Positions 1 through 9,039 are shown, counted from the stretch's first letter. The stretch is DNA of 17,145 nucleotides from JAJPJX01 sp964568355 (GCA_964568355.1 CAZMRK010000432.1:1-17145); one strand, 5' to 3'. Translations and numbers: made by a program. Notes: a model not told the origin generated them from the sequence alone.

Positions 1-126
1 GCAAGGGCAGCGCGGTAAGCAAAAGAAGAAGACAGCAACGCATATCTTGTTATTATGGATGGAAGCGGCGGGGGCGTGCGACGCGAGATGGCGTCATCAG
101 TCCCGCATAGCGATGAGGAGAGACGA

Positions 127-156
127 TTGTCGCGCGGCGGCGGTCGCTTTTTTAAC
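127..156 (+). promoter_or_regulatory. Possible promoter of the tRNA-Phe gene
   Basis: A -35-like TTGTCG (127-132) and a -10-like TTTAAC (151-156) are separated by 18 bp and would start transcription about 7 nt before the tRNA. Both hexamers are imperfect and no second line of evidence exists. The rest of 1-170 is open in short frames but shows no convincing gene. Confidence 0.3.
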
Positions 157-170
157 ACAGTACATTCCCC

Positions 171-246
171 GGCCCGGTAGCTCAGTCGGTAGAGCGCAGC
201 CCTGAAAAGGCTGGCGTCGGCGGTTCGATTCCGTCCCTGGCCACCA
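171..246 (+). tRNA. tRNA-Phe, anticodon GAA
   Basis: The 76-nt cloverleaf folds well. The D stem is GCTC/GAGC. The anticodon stem is CAGCC/GGCTG around the loop CTGAAAA, which gives anticodon GAA (phenylalanine) at 204-206. The T arm is GGCGG-TTCGATT-CCGTC with one G-T pair. The discriminator is A and the 3' CCA is encoded (244-246). The acceptor stem GGCCCGG/CCTGGCC has one C-U mismatch at pair 5-68, which is unusual for an otherwise intact tRNA. It stands alone with no second tRNA within reach. Confidence 0.95.
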
Positions 247-277
247 CTTCAAAAGAAAACACCTAACTCAAAATTCA

Positions 278-309
278 GCAGTTCGAAAATAACGCAAATT
301 TCGAACTGC
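278..309. repeat. Perfect 11-bp inverted repeat downstream of the tRNA
   Basis: GCAGTTCGAAA (278-288) and TTTCGAACTGC (299-309) are exact reverse complements around a 10-nt loop. It begins 32 bp after the tRNA CCA, so it may end or process the tRNA transcript. No T-tract follows, so it is not a canonical intrinsic terminator. A protein-binding site is the alternative. Confidence 0.75.
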
Positions 310-323
310 GTTCAAGTGACGCC

Positions 324-357
324 GGAGGCGAAAACTTGCACACGGAAAGGCGCCTCC
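324..357. repeat. 7-bp inverted repeat in the receptor leader region
   Basis: GGAGGCG (324-330) and CGCCTCC (351-357) are perfect complements around a 20-nt loop, in the gap between the tRNA and the receptor promoter. With arms this short it could be chance. No T-run follows. Confidence 0.4.
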
Positions 358-409
358 AAATGATTTCGGAACGCGTTGTGGCAGGTTGGGGGACTCCTGC
401 GCGTTTTTC

Positions 410-439
410 TTGACAGGATCGGAGAAGCTCTGGTATACC
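410..439 (+). promoter_or_regulatory. Strong sigma70-type promoter for the TonB-dependent receptor gene
   Basis: A perfect -35 TTGACA (410-415) is followed after 18 bp by TATACC (434-439). The -10 is preceded by TG at 431-432, giving an extended -10 (TGGTATACC). Transcription would begin near 446, leaving a leader of about 40 nt with a purine-rich Shine-Dalgarno (AGAGGGGGG) before the ATG at 486. This is the best consensus promoter in the window. Confidence 0.65.
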
Positions 440-485
440 CGTCAAAATCTTATTGAAGTTCTAAATCTGCCTGAGAGGGGGGATC

Positions 486-3400
486 ATGAACGCCAGATTA
501 GTCCGGGTATTCGCGCTGTCCCTAATCTTGCTTTCCTGCTCATTCGCGCAGACGCAGGGGGAAATCACCGGTCAGGTTACCGACACGACGGGCAGTCTGA
601 TTGCAGGCGCCCGGGTCACCGTCACCAACCAGGGCACCAGCGCGGTTCGCGCCGTGGTGACCACGAACTCCGGCGTGTATAACGTGCCTTCTCTCACGCC
701 CGGATCCTATTCCGTCAGAGTGGAAGCGCCAGGATTCCAGTCCGCCGTGCGCAACGGGATCGAACTCCAGGTGGAGCAGACCGCGCGCATAGACTTTCAG
801 TTGCCGGTGGGGCAAGTCACTGAAGTGATCGAAGTGACGGGCGGCGCACCGCTGTTGAATACCGAGAGCGCAACCGTGGGCACGGTGATCGAGAACAAAC
901 GCATCGTCGAATTGCCGCTCAACGGCAGAAACTTCCTGCAAATGGTCTCGCTCAGTCCGAACGTGAGTTTCAACTTCGGTTCCAACAGTACCGCCACCGG
1001 GCGGCAAGGCGGCCAGCGCTCCACGGAAAACATTGCGGTTTCCGGACAGCGCAGCGAATTCAACTATTTCACGCTCGATGGGATCAATAACACGGATATC
1101 AGCTTCAATCTGTATGTATTCCTGCCTTCGATTGACGCCATTCAGGAATTCAAGGTGCAAACCGGAATTTTTCCGGCGGAATTCGGCCGCGCCACCGGCC
1201 AGGTCAACGTCTCCTCGAAGCCGGGAACGAACGGCTTTCACGGCACCCTGTTCGAATTTCTGAGGAACTCCGCACTGGATGCCAGCAGCTATTCATTTAC
1301 GGCGGTCCATCCGCCGAAGAATCCTTTCAAGCGCAACCAGTACGGCTTTACGCTCGGCGGGCCGATTCTCATTCCGAAGCTCTTCAATGGCAAGAACAGG
1401 CTGTTCTTCATGGCCAACTACGAGGCCTCGCGCGACCGTCTGGGACTTCGCCAAGTGGGCAGCCTGCCCAACACGGGGATGCGTTCCGGGGACTTTTCGG
1501 GACTTGGCGTGATTTACGATCCGGCCACCCGCCAACTACAGCCGGACGGCACCATCAGGGCCCAGCCATTTGGCGGCAACGCAATTCCGAGCAACCGCAT
1601 GAGCGCACGGGCTTTGCAACTGTTGGCCTACTATCCTACCCCGAATGTGGCCGGAGTAGGCCTTTCCAACAACTACCAGAACACCCAAAACCAGAGGACT
1701 GATGTCGATCAGTTCACTGTGCGCGCCGATTTCGTCGAAAGTGCCGCCTCCACCTGGTTCGGGCGCTACAGCTACAGTACGGACTTGCAGTTGACGCCGC
1801 AGACGATTCCGGATCAGGGCTACAAACTACTCACCGATCCCAAACAGATTCTACTCTCCAACATCCGCACCATCAGCCCTTCGGTAGTGAACGAATTTCG
1901 CTTCGGTTATAGCCGATTCATCAATAAGAATCTCAATTTCAACGCGAACCGGCTCAATGTTGTGGGCATGTTGGGGGGAATTCCGGGTGTGGCGACGCCT
2001 TATCCCGATATCTATGGGATTCCTACGATCGGTATCAGCGGCTTCACAGGTTTTGGAGATCCCGATTTTCCACCGTTTATCGACCAGAATCACTATTTCC
2101 AGTGGATCGACACGCTCTCCATCACACGCGGCAGGCACTCCTTGCGCTTCGGTGCCGAGGTTCGCCGGGACCGCTTCAACGAGCTGGGGAATTCGTTCGT
2201 CCGGGGAGAGTTTGCCTTCAATGGCCAGGTGACGCAGAATCCGGCCGCGCCCAGCGGCACTGGTTCGTCCTTTGCGGATTACCTGCTTGGAATGCCAAAT
2301 CTTTCGAGCTCTTCTCTGCGGCTGGCGGACACACTTCTACGCGCTACCGCCATAGCATTCTTTTTTGACGACAACTGGAAGATTACGCCTCGCCTGACTC
2401 TGAGCCTGGGACTGCGATACGAAAACACGCCGCCCTATGCCGACAAATACGACAGCATTGTGAACGCGCGCATCTTCTCACCGGACGATCCCACCCAGCA
2501 TCCTGTCCTGGTGCGAGCCGGTAGCGGCGATTTCTATGACGGTGTTCCTTTCGTATTTGGCGGCGGCATCCGCGTGGCGCGGGATAACTCCATGGGGCGC
2601 GCTCTCATCGCCAGAGACAACAATGATTTTGCGCCACGCCTGGGTCTAGCCTATAGTCCGACCTCGAAATGGACCTTGCGCGCCGGCTTTGGGATGTTCT
2701 ACGTCCAGGATGCCGGGAACGCGGTGTTCGATCTGGGCCGCAATGTGGCCGGCCGGCTCCAGCAGCCCACGAACACCAATTTCCCCGATCTCACTCTGGA
2801 CATGCCATTTCGCGATCTGGGGGTCTCCTCGACCACTCTCAATACGCCTTATGTGCTGGCCCACATCTATGATCGCCGTACACCCTATGTTTTCGAGTAC
2901 ACGCTGAACATCCAACGGCAGCTTACAGACAATCTGGTCCTCGAAACGGGGTACTTAGGGAGCGAAGGACATAAGCTCCAGCGTCTGCGCACTTTCAACG
3001 ATCCGACACCTGCGCCGGGGCCCGTCCAGTCCCGCAGGCCGTGGCCGGAATTCGGCGCCATCCAGGAGGTGGACGGATCGGTCAACTCCAACTACAACTC
3101 GTTCTATGTCAACTTGAGGCATCGCTTCGCGCACGGCTTGACGTTCATGCAGGCCTACACCTGGTCCCGAGCCATCGACAACGGGAGCGCGATCCGCTCC
3201 CACGGCGGAGATATTCTGCTTCCGCAAAACAATTACGATCTGCGCGCCGATCGCGGCCTTTCGAATTTCCACGTTGCGCATCGCTCGGTGACATCGCTGC
3301 TCTGGTCGTTGCCGTTCGGCAAAGGCCGCCACTGGCTGAATTTCGGCGGAGTGCCCAACGCGCTGTTGGGCGGGTGGCAGGCTGGCACCATCCTCACCAT

Positions 3401-3815
3401 GCAGACCGGTTTCCCTTTCAGCGTCACCAACAGCCAGGACACGGCCAACGTCGGCGAGGCCAATTACCAGCGCCCGAGTGTGATCGGGAACCCCAATCTT
3501 CCGGCCTCTCAGCGGAGTGCGGCGCACTGGTTCGACACCAGCGTCATCGTTCTTCCGACTCCCTACACGTTCGGCAATCTCGGCCGGAATGCGCTTGAGG
3601 GCCCCGGCCTGGTGAGTTGGGATTTTTCCATGATGAAGGAGTTCGCGACTCACGAAGGCCAGCACCTCGAGGTCCGTTTCGAGAGCTTTAATTTTGCCAA
3701 CCATCCCAACCTCTCGCTGCCCAGCACCAGCTTTCCGAGCGCATCGCTCGGCACGATCACGGGCACTGCCACGAAGATGCGGGAGATTCAGTTTGCTCTC
3801 AAATATGTATTCTGA
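486..3815 (+). CDS. TonB-dependent receptor with carboxypeptidase-regulatory-like N-terminal domain (Oar-like)
   Basis: Outer-membrane receptor of 1109 aa that should import an unknown ligand with TonB-ExbBD energy. A signal peptide covers about residues 1-21 (hydrophobic LSLILLS core, likely cut after SFA). A carboxypeptidase-regulatory-like beta-sandwich follows (about 25-118: GEITGQVTD, GARVTVTN, SGVYNVPSLTPGSY). The plug (about 120-245) holds ELPLNGRNF (142-150), FTLDGIN and QEFKVQTGIFPAEFGRA. The rest is the beta-barrel, ending in the aromatic KYVF expected for BAM-dependent assembly. Length and architecture match the large Oar-type receptor families abundant in Acidobacteriota. The start is fixed by the upstream Shine-Dalgarno and a signal peptide beginning at this ATG. 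The ligand cannot be read from sequence; saccharides or peptides are guesses. It converges with the minus-strand gene at 3835-4305, 19 bp away. Confidence 0.93.
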   Translation: MNARLVRVFALSLILLSCSFAQTQGEITGQVTDTTGSLIAGARVTVTNQGTSAVRAVVTTNSGVYNVPSLTPGSYSVRVEAPGFQSAVRNGIELQVEQTARIDFQLPVGQVTEVIEVTGGAPLLNTESATVGTVIENKRIVELPLNGRNFLQMVSLSPNVSFNFGSNSTATGRQGGQRSTENIAVSGQRSEFNYFTLDGINNTDISFNLYVFLPSIDAIQEFKVQTGIFPAEFGRATGQVNVSSKPGTNGFHGTLFEFLRNSALDASSYSFTAVHPPKNPFKRNQYGFTLGGPILIPKLFNGKNRLFFMANYEASRDRLGLRQVGSLPNTGMRSGDFSGLGVIYDPATRQLQPDGTIRAQPFGGNAIPSNRMSARALQLLAYYPTPNVAGVGLSNNYQNTQNQRTDVDQFTVRADFVESAASTWFGRYSYSTDLQLTPQTIPDQGYKLLTDPKQILLSNIRTISPSVVNEFRFGYSRFINKNLNFNANRLNVVGMLGGIPGVATPYPDIYGIPTIGISGFTGFGDPDFPPFIDQNHYFQWIDTLSITRGRHSLRFGAEVRRDRFNELGNSFVRGEFAFNGQVTQNPAAPSGTGSSFADYLLGMPNLSSSSLRLADTLLRATAIAFFFDDNWKITPRLTLSLGLRYENTPPYADKYDSIVNARIFSPDDPTQHPVLVRAGSGDFYDGVPFVFGGGIRVARDNSMGRALIARDNNDFAPRLGLAYSPTSKWTLRAGFGMFYVQDAGNAVFDLGRNVAGRLQQPTNTNFPDLTLDMPFRDLGVSSTTLNTPYVLAHIYDRRTPYVFEYTLNIQRQLTDNLVLETGYLGSEGHKLQRLRTFNDPTPAPGPVQSRRPWPEFGAIQEVDGSVNSNYNSFYVNLRHRFAHGLTFMQAYTWSRAIDNGSAIRSHGGDILLPQNNYDLRADRGLSNFHVAHRSVTSLLWSLPFGKGRHWLNFGGVPNALLGGWQAGTILTMQTGFPFSVTNSQDTANVGEANYQRPSVIGNPNLPASQRSAAHWFDTSVIVLPTPYTFGNLGRNALEGPGLVSWDFSMMKEFATHEGQHLEVRFESFNFANHPNLSLPSTSFPSASLGTITGTATKMREIQFALKYVF

Positions 3816-3834
3816 ACTCTTGTGCCAAACGCGA

Positions 3835-4305
3835 TCAGAAGTGGATCGTGAGAGAAAATCCTACGCCGACAGGAGGCAGCGACTTCAACAGATGCGGGAG
3901 GAATGCGTCGGTATCACGCGGCGGTGAGACCTGGTTGTAAATGTGCTGCATTACCGCATCCCGCTGGTCGATCCGTTCGAGGCTTGTAGGCATTTCCCGC
4001 GAGAGTTGACCGCGCAGGCTCTTATCCAGCAGCGCATCGGCCAAAGTACCGGACAGCTTTAGCCGCAAATCAGGCCCAAGGCCGGGAACGGTGTTATTCA
4101 GGATGCTGTGAATCGTCCGGACTCCTTCTTCCCGCCCTTTCAGGATCGATTGCAGTTCCTGGTCACGGATCACGATGCCATGGTCCAGAAACTGGCGGTA
4201 GATCCTGACACTGGGCGGCAGCGGCGGCTGGGGGTTCAAAGTCAGGTGAAAGCCGAAAGTGGTGCCGTTTCGAAATGACCAATCCCATTTTTTCTTACCG
4301 GGCAT
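3835..4305 (-). CDS. Hypothetical protein, 156 aa, unrecognised family
   Basis: I do not recognise this protein. The ATG at 4305 is chosen because GAAGGAAC lies at good Shine-Dalgarno distance before it. The frame stays open to 4620, but the extra 105 residues have no ribosome-binding site and look non-coding. No signal peptide or membrane helix is visible. The N-terminus is basic and aromatic (MPGKKKWDWSF), then a likely beta-strand (TTFGFHLTL, 16-24) and a proline-rich turn (25-31). Residues about 34-143 look helical and polar (YRQFLDHGIVIRDQELQSIL and on). It ends in an amphipathic strand, GVGFSLTIHF (147-156). The gene converges on the receptor gene and is divergent from the SMP-30-like gene 367 bp away. 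Function unknown. Confidence 0.6.
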   Translation of the reverse strand: MPGKKKWDWSFRNGTTFGFHLTLNPQPPLPPSVRIYRQFLDHGIVIRDQELQSILKGREEGVRTIHSILNNTVPGLGPDLRLKLSGTLADALLDKSLRGQLSREMPTSLERIDQRDAVMQHIYNQVSPPRDTDAFLPHLLKSLPPVGVGFSLTIHF

Positions 4306-4672
4306 AAAAGTTCCTTCGCTACGATGTGACCGGAGAGCAGCCCCGGCCACTTGATGGTGCGTTTCGCTTCGCCGGCGTTGCACCACTTGATAGGCCGTCT
4401 CCCGTAGGTCTTTCCAAATCGGTTTGGGATCCGACAGGCTCCTGCAGTTCGGCACCGATGATGCGCACTCGAGGACCTCAACCCGCGTCCATTCCGACCT
4501 GAGTCGTGGCCGACTCATTTTTTCGTCCAGCTTCCGGGTCGCGGCCTGTGCGGCGCAGATTCCACGCAGAATGCCCGCGTTCCGGGCTTCGTTTCCTATT
4601 GGGCAACATTTGCGACGCACTGCGCTAGGTACGGCACGCCATAGACTGAGCCGGCTACAAACCAGATAGAAT
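4306..4672. other. 367-bp gap between divergent genes, no gene supported
   Basis: This should hold the upstream signals of both the 156-aa gene (-) and the SMP-30-like gene (+). A 9-bp direct repeat CCACTTGAT occurs at 4347-4355 and 4383-4391, with GGTGC (4356-4360) and GCACC (4380-4384) as a weak inverted pair between them. A TAGAAT hexamer (4667-4672) could serve as a -10 for the plus-strand gene, but no good -35 matches it. The short open frames here lack ribosome-binding sites. Confidence 0.5.
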
Positions 4673-5704
4673 ATGTCCGAGATGAAGAGCCGAGTTGTCT
4701 TCCTGGCTTTGGCGGCAGTGGCGACCGTTCCGGCATATTCACAGGCCGTTCAAGAGCTGGATCCGGAACTGGATCAACTAATCGATCGGAACGCCGCCGT
4801 AGAGCGCATCGCTACCGGTTTTAACAAGTGGGTGGAAGGCCCGGTGTGGACGCATGCCCAGTCCCTGCTATTCGCCGAGATTCCGGCAAATAGCATTATC
4901 CAGTGGCGGCCTGGCGGGAGCACCAACGTCTTTCTCCACCCAAGCGGCTACAAAGGCTCGAAACCATTCACTGGACCTGAACCCGGGTCCAACGGGATGA
5001 CGGTGGACTCGAAAGGGCGCCTGACCGTTGCCGGGCACGCGCAACGCAACGTGTGGCGGATGGAGAGCCTGGATCCCAAGGCCACAATTACGATCCTGGC
5101 GGATACATTCGAGGGCAAACCACTGAACAGCCCAAACGATCTGGCGTATAGATCGGACGGTTCGCTCTATTTCACGGATCCGCCATATGGTCTTCCGACC
5201 CAGGCGGATCAAGATCCTCAGAAAAAACTGAGTCGGAACGGGGTCTATCGAATTCCCGGCGCTCGCGATCACGCTGCCGGCGCACCACCGGAGCGGGCGC
5301 GATTGCAGTTGATTATCGACGACCTTCGAAGACCAAACGGGATCGCATTCTCGCCGGATGAGAAGACATTGTACGTGAGCAACTCCGGTCCACCGAAGTG
5401 GATGAAGTACAGCGTCAATCCCGACGGTACGGTTGGTAAAGGCACGGTCCTTTTCGACGCCAGTGCGGAGAAGGGTGACGGCGGCCCTGATGGCATAAAA
5501 GTTGACCGCCGCGGGAATCTTTGGGGATCCGGTCCTGGCGGCGTATGGATTCTGTCACCCGCGGGGAAACATCTCGGAACCGTTGCCGTACCCGAGCGGG
5601 TGGGCAACGTAGCGTGGGGCGACGCGGACGGAAAGACGCTTTATATTGTGGCCAGCACAAGCGTCTACAGGATTCACACGAAGGTCGGCGGAGCGAAGCC
5701 GTAG
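4673..5704 (+). CDS. Secreted SMP-30/gluconolactonase/LRE-type six-bladed beta-propeller
   Basis: Probable metal-dependent lactonase or related hydrolase of 343 aa, exported by a signal peptide (MKSRVVFLALAAVATVPAYS, residues 4-23). The three SMP-30 metal-ligand positions are visible: E55 in VEGPVW, N155 in NSPND and D273 in GPDGIKVD. SPND/DGSLYFTDPPYG (153-173) and RRPNGIAFSPDEKTLYVSNS (219-238) are hallmark blade motifs. The start is uncertain: ATG 4673 has no clear Shine-Dalgarno, and ATG 4682 (residue 4) begins the signal peptide more naturally. Known substrates in this family range from aldonolactones to lactone drugs and organophosphates, so the substrate here is undetermined. It shares no operon with its neighbours. 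A sugar-acid role beside a TonB receptor is only a guess. Confidence 0.9.
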   Translation: MSEMKSRVVFLALAAVATVPAYSQAVQELDPELDQLIDRNAAVERIATGFNKWVEGPVWTHAQSLLFAEIPANSIIQWRPGGSTNVFLHPSGYKGSKPFTGPEPGSNGMTVDSKGRLTVAGHAQRNVWRMESLDPKATITILADTFEGKPLNSPNDLAYRSDGSLYFTDPPYGLPTQADQDPQKKLSRNGVYRIPGARDHAAGAPPERARLQLIIDDLRRPNGIAFSPDEKTLYVSNSGPPKWMKYSVNPDGTVGKGTVLFDASAEKGDGGPDGIKVDRRGNLWGSGPGGVWILSPAGKHLGTVAVPERVGNVAWGDADGKTLYIVASTSVYRIHTKVGGAKP

Positions 5705-5985
5705 GCAGCCAAAGGAGCAGAGGCCGCCGCCTACTCCCCATTCGCCGGCTACGGGCGCGTTCGAAGCGAATCTGGTTCCCCAAAGCAGTCTTCGAGAAAA
5801 ATGAACGACATCGTGTCAGGAAAACATGGTCTATATTCGTCATGGAGTACGATCTCGCTCACGCTGCCGATGTTCAGGGTGAAACTCATGACCAGCGGCG
5901 GGAAACCGAGGACGGCTTCGATGGCACACCCGATCTTGATCACAGACGCGGCCGGCGGAGAGCAAGGTTCGCCGCTGGCCGTAAT

Positions 5986-8900
5986 TCACCGGAAATCACG
6001 GCTATGGACAGGAAGGGCAGGGGCGCCCCGTTCCGGGTCGAGATGCTTCAATTGTGTGGACCAATCCCAAATCTGGCGCGCCACCACGTGCAATACCTGG
6101 CCTTCTCGCTGAACGATCCCCCGGCACGCCAACAGTTTCCCGTGATAAACGGCATCATGATGCTTTTGGTGCACATGCTTCCAAACAATCAGATTCGCGG
6201 CGCCTGTCTCATCCTCGATGGTCAGAAAGATCGTTTCCTTTGCCGTCATGGGATGTTGCCTGAATAACACCAACCCGGCGACCAAAACCGTCTTTTCGGC
6301 AGGCGTTTTTTTCAGTTCGGTTACAGTAATGACGCGCCTTGCTTGCAAGCGAGGGCGGAGAAAGGTCAGAGGATGCTCGCGCAAGGTAAGTCCCGTCGCC
6401 AGATAATCAGCCAGAACCTCCTGACTGGCGGTTACCTCCGGCAAGTCGGCATCGGGTTCTGCACAGAGATCTGAACCGGCGAACAGCGGGAGGGCTTTTC
6501 CACCGAGCACACTGGCTTTCCAAAGAGCCTGCCGTCGTCCCAATGCCATCGAAGCGAATGCATCGGCTTGCGCCAAACGATCCAGCGCGCGGCGACTGCA
6601 CCCGGCCCGCCTCGCGATCTCTTCGGGAGTGCGATATCCGGCGCCGCGCGCTTCGACCAGTGCTTGTGCTTCCTTTTCCGGCAGCCCGGAGACCATGTGC
6701 AGCCCAAGACGGACCGCATGCCGCGAGGGGCTTCCACTCGGCTCCAGCGTGGTATCCCAGTGGCTGTGATTGACGTCGATGGGGCGAATCTCTACTCCAT
6801 GCTCGCGGGCATCGCGCACCAACTGCGCTGGAGCATAAAAGCCCATTGGCTGGCTGTTCAACAACGCCGCGCAGAAGACATCCGGATGGTGGTATTTTAT
6901 CCACGCCGAGGCGTAAACCAGATTGGCGAACGAGATGGCGTGAGCCTCCGGAAATCCATAGGTGCCGAAGCCTTCGATCTGACTGAAACAGCGTTTGGCG
7001 AATTCTTCGGGATAGCCATTCCTGCGCATCCCTTCCAGAAAACGCTCGCGAAACGAGGAGATTGTCCCCATGTGACGGAAGGTGGCGAGCGACCGGCGCA
7101 ACTCGTCGGCTTCATCGGGAGTAAAACCCGCTCCGATGATTGCGATCTGCATCGCCTGCTCCTGGAAGAGAGGAACGCCCAGCGTTTTTTCCAGAACCGC
7201 CCGCAACTCCGGGCTGGGGTATTCGACGGGTTCTTTCTCTTCTTTGCGACGTAGATAGGGATGCACCATGTCACCTTGGATCGGGCCAGGGCGGACAATG
7301 GCGACCTCGATCACCAGGTCATAAAAAGTCTTCGGCTTGAGCCTGGGCAACATACTCTGCTGGGCCCGGCTTTCCACTTGAAAAACCCCGATGGAATCCG
7401 CGTTCCGCAGCATCGCGTACACACCAGGGTCCTCCTGTTCGATGGTAGCAAGCGTCAGCCTCTTCGCATAATGACGTTCCATCAAATCAAAGGCTCTCCG
7501 AAGAGCGCTCAACATTCCGAGTCCGAGAATATCCACCTTCATCATTCCCAGTTCGTCAATATCGTCTTTCTCCCACTGGATGACGGTGCGATCCGGCATT
7601 CGCGCGTTCTCGATGGGCACCAGTTCATCCAGGCGCCCCCGTGCAATGACGAATCCGCCAACGTGCTGCGACAAATGACGCGGGAAGCCGATCAGTTGCG
7701 TCATCAAATCCACGGCCAGTTTCCGCTGTTCCGGTGAAGGATTATCGGCAAGGTTCAACACCTTCCCTACTTCTCTCAAAACACGCCGGCGGCGGTAGTG
7801 GACGACGGTGGCCGTGAGCCCAGCCCGATCGCGTCCATACTTTTTGTAGATGTGCTGGATGACCTCTTCCCGCCGCTCATGTTCGAAGTCGACGTCAATG
7901 TCCGGCGGCTCATTCCGCGCAGCGGAAATGAATCGCTCAAACAGCAATCCACAAGCAACCGGATCCGCCTCCGTGATTCCCAAGCAGTAGCAGATGATGG
8001 AATTCGCCGCCGATCCGCGGCCCTGGCAAAGAATGTTTTGGCTCTTTGCGAACTTCACGATTTCATGCACGGTGAGGAAGTACGGCGCATACTCTCGCTC
8101 CTGAATCAGCTTCAGCTCGCGGTCGATCTGGTTCCTGACGGTTTCGGAAACACCCTTGGGATATCTCTCTTTTGCGCCGGCAAACGCACGCTGCTTTAAG
8201 TCTTCGAAGGCTGACAGCCCCGGCGTGATGACCTCCTCGGGATATTCGTAGCGAAGCTCGTCCATCGAGAAGCGGCACCGGTCCGCGATCTCAATTGTCG
8301 CTTCGAGCGCATCCGGCCATCCCGCAAAAAGTTGTGCCATTACCTGAGGTGGTTTCAAGTGGCGTTCGGCATTGGCCTCCAGCCGAAATCCGGCCTCAGC
8401 CAGTGTGCAGCCTTCGCGAATGCACGTCACTACATCCTGCAGCATCTTTCGACCGGGCTCGTGATAGAGGACATCATTGGTGACCACGAGAGGAACGGAA
8501 AGTGACCGGCCGAAATCAGCGACCGACTGAATCCACCGTTTGTCGTCACCGCGATAGGAATGCGTCAATGCCAGGTGAAGATTTCCGCGAAACAGATCAG
8601 CGCACCGTTGCATATGCTCTCGTGCGGACTCTGTAAGCACCTGCGGGAAAGGAAGGATAAAGTGCTGGCCTTCCGAGTAATTCGCGACATCGGCGAGGTC
8701 AAGAAGACACTCTCCTTTGGCTGCACGGCGGCGGCCCAGCGTTAAAAGCTGAGTGAGCCTTCCGTATGCCTTCCGATCGGTCGGGTAACATAACAGGCTC
8801 TCTCCATTTGAGAGATCGAGACGGCACCCCACAATCAAGCGCGTATAGCGCTGTGCCATCTTCTTCAGCGTGGAGTAGGCCAGAACAATCCCGGAAAGTG

Positions 8901-9030
8901 TATTCCGATCCGTCAGAGCAATGGCATACTGGCGGTATTCGTTGGCAGCGTTCACCAGCTCCCGAGGATGCGAGGCGCCCCGGAGAAAGCTGAAATTGGA
9001 CGATACCTGTAACTCCGCATATTCCCGCAT
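5986..9030 (-). CDS. dnaE2: Error-prone DNA polymerase III alpha subunit DnaE2 (ImuC)
   Basis: Translesion C-family polymerase of 1014 aa, the catalytic member of the ImuA-ImuB-DnaE2 mutasome. The N-terminal PHP domain (about 1-200) opens with YAELQVSSNFSFLRGASHP and lacks the metal-binding His residues of proofreading PHP domains. The polymerase core has the RGSAANS motif (338-344), the catalytic acidic cluster PDIDVDF (376-382) and MKVDILGLG (498-505) with the third catalytic Asp at D500. An OB-fold lies near 918-985 and the protein ends in SRDFR, the usual DnaE2 tail. Length is slightly below the usual 1030-1090. The start lies 9 bp after the imuB stop, so the two are co-transcribed; its Shine-Dalgarno (AGAG) is weak, suggesting translational coupling. 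The gene converges on the SMP-30-like gene. Confidence 0.95.
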   Translation of the reverse strand: MREYAELQVSSNFSFLRGASHPRELVNAANEYRQYAIALTDRNTLSGIVLAYSTLKKMAQRYTRLIVGCRLDLSNGESLLCYPTDRKAYGRLTQLLTLGRRRAAKGECLLDLADVANYSEGQHFILPFPQVLTESAREHMQRCADLFRGNLHLALTHSYRGDDKRWIQSVADFGRSLSVPLVVTNDVLYHEPGRKMLQDVVTCIREGCTLAEAGFRLEANAERHLKPPQVMAQLFAGWPDALEATIEIADRCRFSMDELRYEYPEEVITPGLSAFEDLKQRAFAGAKERYPKGVSETVRNQIDRELKLIQEREYAPYFLTVHEIVKFAKSQNILCQGRGSAANSIICYCLGITEADPVACGLLFERFISAARNEPPDIDVDFEHERREEVIQHIYKKYGRDRAGLTATVVHYRRRRVLREVGKVLNLADNPSPEQRKLAVDLMTQLIGFPRHLSQHVGGFVIARGRLDELVPIENARMPDRTVIQWEKDDIDELGMMKVDILGLGMLSALRRAFDLMERHYAKRLTLATIEQEDPGVYAMLRNADSIGVFQVESRAQQSMLPRLKPKTFYDLVIEVAIVRPGPIQGDMVHPYLRRKEEKEPVEYPSPELRAVLEKTLGVPLFQEQAMQIAIIGAGFTPDEADELRRSLATFRHMGTISSFRERFLEGMRRNGYPEEFAKRCFSQIEGFGTYGFPEAHAISFANLVYASAWIKYHHPDVFCAALLNSQPMGFYAPAQLVRDAREHGVEIRPIDVNHSHWDTTLEPSGSPSRHAVRLGLHMVSGLPEKEAQALVEARGAGYRTPEEIARRAGCSRRALDRLAQADAFASMALGRRQALWKASVLGGKALPLFAGSDLCAEPDADLPEVTASQEVLADYLATGLTLREHPLTFLRPRLQARRVITVTELKKTPAEKTVLVAGLVLFRQHPMTAKETIFLTIEDETGAANLIVWKHVHQKHHDAVYHGKLLACRGIVQREGQVLHVVARQIWDWSTQLKHLDPERGAPALPVHSRDFR

Positions 9031-9039
9031 AGGAATTCT

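Noticed and set aside
55..180. A 41-codon plus-strand frame running from ATG 55 into the tRNA
   Set aside because: It ends inside the tRNA, has no Shine-Dalgarno and is Arg/Gly-rich, as expected from non-coding GC-rich DNA.
2955..3704. Long minus-strand open frame of 249 codons inside the receptor gene
   Set aside because: It is antisense to a clear receptor barrel sequence in a high-GC gene, without a Shine-Dalgarno or a recognisable protein motif.
4306..4620. N-terminal extension of the 156-aa gene to 261 aa
   Set aside because: The added residues are Cys/Arg-rich and motif-free, and there is no ribosome-binding site at 4620, while the ATG at 4305 has a good one.
5749..5943. A 64-codon minus-strand frame (GTG start) in the 281-bp gap after dnaE2, in frame with the dnaE2 stop and with plausible GC3 codons
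   Set aside because: DnaE2 already ends in its usual SRDFR tail at 5986, the GTG has no Shine-Dalgarno, and the translation shows no family motif. The remainder of 5705-5985 also shows no terminator or gene.
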